Assembly: GCF_000013605.1 (NCBI RefSeq) | Contig: NC_007908.1 | Location: 3,844,001 to 3,908,000 of the forward strand | Direction: 5' to 3' | Length of the DNA stretch: 64,000 bases | From: Rhodoferax ferrireducens T118 | GTDB lineage: Bacteria; Pseudomonadota; Gammaproteobacteria; Burkholderiales; Burkholderiaceae_C | Part shown: positions 61,814-64,000 of the stretch, in pieces | Position numbering within the stretch: the stretch's first letter is position 1 | How the letters are laid out: every line of letters starts with the position of its first letter | Position numbers and translations under genes: made by a program | Notes under the pieces: model-generated | Database searches by the model: none | Told to the model about the DNA's origin: nothing | Seen by the model: the letters and a program-made list of their open reading frames with translations, nothing else

Positions 61814-62665
61814 TTATTCTTTGTAGTAAACCAACTGATGCGTGGTGGCCAGCAAGCTGCCAGCAGCATTCCAGAGTTGCCCGGCCTGGTCAAAAAAACC
61901 GTTGCGATAGCCCTGCCCGCGTGCCTGCGCCAGCAGGAAACCGGTGCCGGACTCGGCCAGCTGCTCGGGCCCGGCATGAAAATAAACCGTCAGCGACACC
62001 GTGCCGGCGGGCACCAGCAGCGCCCGGCGCAACCAGACGCGCGGGAAGAACCCGTCGGCCATGGCCACCAGGGATGTGAAGTCCAGCGGGCGCGGCGGCT
62101 CGTCACGAATCCAGAGCTGCGTCAGGCTGGCCTGCTGCGGGTCGGCACTGGCTGCACCACCGTCCCATTTGGAAGGCAGCGGCCCCGTAATTGATCGCAT
62201 GTCGTAGCGCGCAAACCAGGCCAGCTTCCCGCCTGGCGCGGCGTTGCGGGGCAGCGAGTCGGGCCGGGGCACTTCAGGGCAGGGCAGGTCACTGGCACTC
62301 CAGGTGTCGCGCCGCAAGCCGGTGATGGCGGTGCCCGTCAGGGCCACAACGTCCACCCCGTTGGCATCGGTCTGGCGCAAGGCCAGGACCCAGTGCTGGG
62401 TCGAGCGATTGGTTTGCACTGGCGTGGCCACCACCTTGAACGGCCCCGGTGTCAGGGCGCTGGTGTAGTTCACCGTCAAGGCCACTGGGTCGCCCAGACG
62501 CGAGGGATGCGTCATGACGGCGTTCAGGGCAATGGCAGCCGTGACGCCACCAAAAGGCCCCACCATGTTCCACCAGGCCGGGCTGGTGTGCCCCAAAAAT
62601 TGGTCGGGTGCCGTGTCAAAGTCTGGCGTCAAAGTGAGCGCCGTGTCGAAAGGATGTGAACTCAT
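61814..62665 (-). CDS. Double hot-dog thioesterase-like protein (TesB-like)
   Basis: The 283-residue protein consists of two hot-dog repeats: the first includes HTSPAWWNMVGPFGGVTAAI and SVTVNYTSALTPGPFKV-like residues (VNYTSALTPGPFKVVATPVQ), the second LDFTSLVAMADGFFPRVWLR and VPAGTVSLTVYFHAG. This is the TesB-type thioesterase family pattern. It would hydrolyse acyl-CoA. It likely forms an operon with the downstream enoyl-CoA hydratase gene. The 128-bp repeat copy 2 lies upstream of its start. Confidence 0.82.
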   Translation of the reverse strand: MSSHPFDTALTLTPDFDTAPDQFLGHTSPAWWNMVGPFGGVTAAIALNAVMTHPSRLGDPVALTVNYTSALTPGPFKVVATPVQTNRSTQHWVLALRQTDANGVDVVALTGTAITGLRRDTWSASDLPCPEVPRPDSLPRNAAPGGKLAWFARYDMRSITGPLPSKWDGGAASADPQQASLTQLWIRDEPPRPLDFTSLVAMADGFFPRVWLRRALLVPAGTVSLTVYFHAGPEQLAESGTGFLLAQARGQGYRNGFFDQAGQLWNAAGSLLATTHQLVYYKE

Positions 62666-62786
62666 GGGCCGCAGTATCGCAGCACACCCGGCAGCAGGGC
62701 GTCATCTGGGTGACGACGGGTTTTGCCACGCTGTTGGCCCCAACTTTGTATCGCAATCCTTTGAGTTCCGGGCGCTGGCCGTGATG

Positions 62787-62990
62787 GCAGAGTTCGGGAC
62801 ATGGCCCCCGCCTCACACGGTCAAACGCCCAGAAAACGAAGTTTCAGAGGAGACTGACTTGCTTGCAAGTCATGTCGTAACTAAATCGGCGGGGATCCAT
62901 GCCCCAATCTCTGCGGGCGACGTTCCTGGTTAACGAAGCATGTTTTGATGCTCGCGAAGGACAGGGCTGCAGCGTAAGGCGTCGGTCACG
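62787..62990 (+). repeat. dispersed structured repeat, copy 2
   Basis: The 128-bp core (62787-62914) is an imperfect palindrome with ends GCAGAG and CTCTGC and an inner hairpin TGACTTG-CTTG-CAAGTCA at 62855-62872. It equals copy 1 (3284-3411, other strand) at 112 of 128 bases with no gap. A further 76 bases match at about 70%. Where copy 1 has an A-T pair in the inner stem, this copy has G-C; where copy 1 has G-C in the outer arm (CGTG/CACG), this copy has A-T (CATG/CATG). It lies between the thioesterase-like gene and the RCC1-like gene. Confidence 0.75.
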
Positions 62991-63082
62991 AATACCCGCT
63001 TCAGCGCATTTCGCCTTCGCAGCCAACGGGCAGCCGGACTTCATCGCAGCGTGACGCTTGCGCCCGCCGATGGCGGGCCGGC

Positions 63083-64000
63083 TCAGGCCGGCACCAAGCG
63101 CACGACCACTGGCTGGCCGACCGCCCCCGAGTAATTCCAGCCCCAGCACCATGCCGAGCCATCGGTGGTGATACCGCAGGTGGCCGCACCACCCGCGTCA
63201 AGCGCGCGAAACACCAGTCCGCCGCTGACGCGCACCGGCGCCGCCCTGGCGGTGGTGGTGCCGTCGCCGAGCTGGCCCCCAAGGTTCTCGCCCCAGCACC
63301 AAGCGCTGCCGTCCGCCGCGACGCCGCAGGCATGCGAGGTGCCCGAGCTCAGCTGCACGAATTTCGGCCCCGACACCGCCTGCGGCGTGGCGCTGAAGGC
63401 ATTGGGGTCGCCGACGCCGAGCACCGATCCGCTACCCCAACACCATGCCGTGCCGTCCACCTCGCGCGCGCAGGCATGCATCGCGCCGACGCCGATCCCT
63501 TCGAACACGCGGTCACCGCCGACCGCCACCGGGGTCGTTGCACTGCCGGAGAAGGCGCTGCCGAGCACCGGGTACGACACCGTCAGCCAGCACCACGCGC
63601 GGCCTGCGGCATCGAGCGCACAGGCATGCAGATCGCCCAGCGCGATCTGCTTGAGCGCGAGCCCCGGCGCCACTTGGCGCAGCGTGGACGGCGACCTCGC
63701 ACTCCAGCACCACGCGCTGCCGTCGGCCTTGACGCCACAGGCATCGCCGCCGAAAGTACCCACGTCGATCTGCACGAAGCGGTCGGTGCTTGCGCCCACC
63801 GGCGTCGGTAAGGGTTGCGGTGCCAAGTCGTTGACCCCACCCCAGCACCAAGCGCGCCCGTCCACGGCCAGCGCGCAAGTCGTGAAGCGGCCGCCGTCGA
63901 TAGAAGCGAAAGCCGGTGTGCCGCCCGCTGCAAGGGGGACAGAAGAACAGGGGAACATGTCGTCGTCGCCGCAGGCTGCACGCGACGCAGAAGCCAGCTG
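63083..64000 (-). CDS. RCC1-like repeat lipoprotein (5' part outside window)
   Basis: The frame is open to the right edge, so the true start is outside; at least 305 residues are visible. The first visible residues (QLASASRAACGDDD) look like a signal peptide end with a lipidated Cys, though the lipobox is imperfect. Six RCC1-like repeats follow, each with a Cys, then a Gly, then WCW (for example ACGVKADGSAWCW, HACGVAADGSAWCW). They should form a beta-propeller, and the paired Cys in every repeat could form disulfides outside the cytoplasm. Function unknown; likely surface recognition. GC content is clearly higher than in neighbouring genes, which may indicate transfer. Confidence 0.8.
   Translation of the reverse strand, partial: QLASASRAACGDDDMFPCSSVPLAAGGTPAFASIDGGRFTTCALAVDGRAWCWGGVNDLAPQPLPTPVGASTDRFVQIDVGTFGGDACGVKADGSAWCWSARSPSTLRQVAPGLALKQIALGDLHACALDAAGRAWCWLTVSYPVLGSAFSGSATTPVAVGGDRVFEGIGVGAMHACAREVDGTAWCWGSGSVLGVGDPNAFSATPQAVSGPKFVQLSSGTSHACGVAADGSAWCWGENLGGQLGDGTTTARAAPVRVSGGLVFRALDAGGAATCGITTDGSAWCWGWNYSGAVGQPVVVRLVPA

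Overview
The window looks like a chromosomal segment of a Comamonadaceae betaproteobacterium, most likely Rhodoferax or a close relative. The signs are about 60% GC, a gene set typical of that family (divergent LysR regulators, TRAP and Liv transporters, CaiB/MaoC/CitE modules, class A RNase P RNA) and five copies of an AGCTAT..ATAGC / GGGGCTAGAGCCC intergenic repeat that I associate with this family. The genus is an inference. No tRNA, rRNA, CRISPR array, intact insertion sequence or phage gene was found.

Layout. 0-2.6 kb: dctA and the start of a DctB-like sensor kinase (C4-dicarboxylate uptake). 2.6-3.5 kb: gene-free, holding copy 1 of a 128-bp imperfect palindrome. 3.5-16 kb: housekeeping and regulatory genes: an MtfA-like peptidase, an RNA pseudouridine synthase homologue lacking the catalytic Asp, nhaR, a cysteine-free Rrf2 regulator, rnpB, cysK, a COG2509 flavoprotein, a LysE exporter, htpX, pyrC, a HypT-like regulator, a SnoaL-like protein, an AraC/GlxA regulator and a DUF302 protein. 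16-26.9 kb: an aldo/keto reductase, two diguanylate cyclases (7TMR-DISM-GGDEF and CBS-CBS-PAS-GGDEF), a TfoX-like protein, a serine/threonine-repeat lipoprotein, a glycine-zipper protein, an Xni-like nuclease and a decayed antitoxin.

26.9-39.7 kb is the most interesting block: a LysR regulator, a porin remnant, a TRAP transporter (dctPQM), an itaconyl-CoA hydratase-like MaoC protein, a family III CoA-transferase, a CitE-like lyase, a fumarase/aspartase-superfamily lyase, TcuA, TcuB, a broken PrpF/aconitate isomerase gene and a second LysR gene. Read together they suggest a route tricarballylate -> aconitate -> itaconate -> itaconyl-CoA -> citramalyl-CoA -> pyruvate + acetyl-CoA. The superfamily lyase would act as a bacterial counterpart of the fungal trans-aconitate decarboxylase Tad1, and the PrpF remnant would correspond to Adi1.

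39.8-45.1 kb carries an epimerase-like protein, an Atm1-type ABC exporter, a YciA thioesterase, an FMN reductase and a DUF5996 protein. 45.1-56.4 kb encodes a LivHMGF-type ABC uptake system with its binding protein, an AMP-forming acyl-CoA ligase and beta-oxidation-type enzymes (enoyl-CoA hydratase, thioesterase, acyl-CoA dehydrogenase, enoyl-CoA-reductase-like SDR, TetR regulator), probably for uptake and breakdown of an unidentified acid. 56.5-60.9 kb has a ThDP enzyme and a flavoprotein in one operon, divergent from a Crp/Fnr regulator. 61-62.7 kb has another enoyl-CoA hydratase and a thioesterase-like protein. Copy 2 of the 128-bp palindrome follows, and the window ends inside a GC-rich RCC1-like repeat lipoprotein gene.
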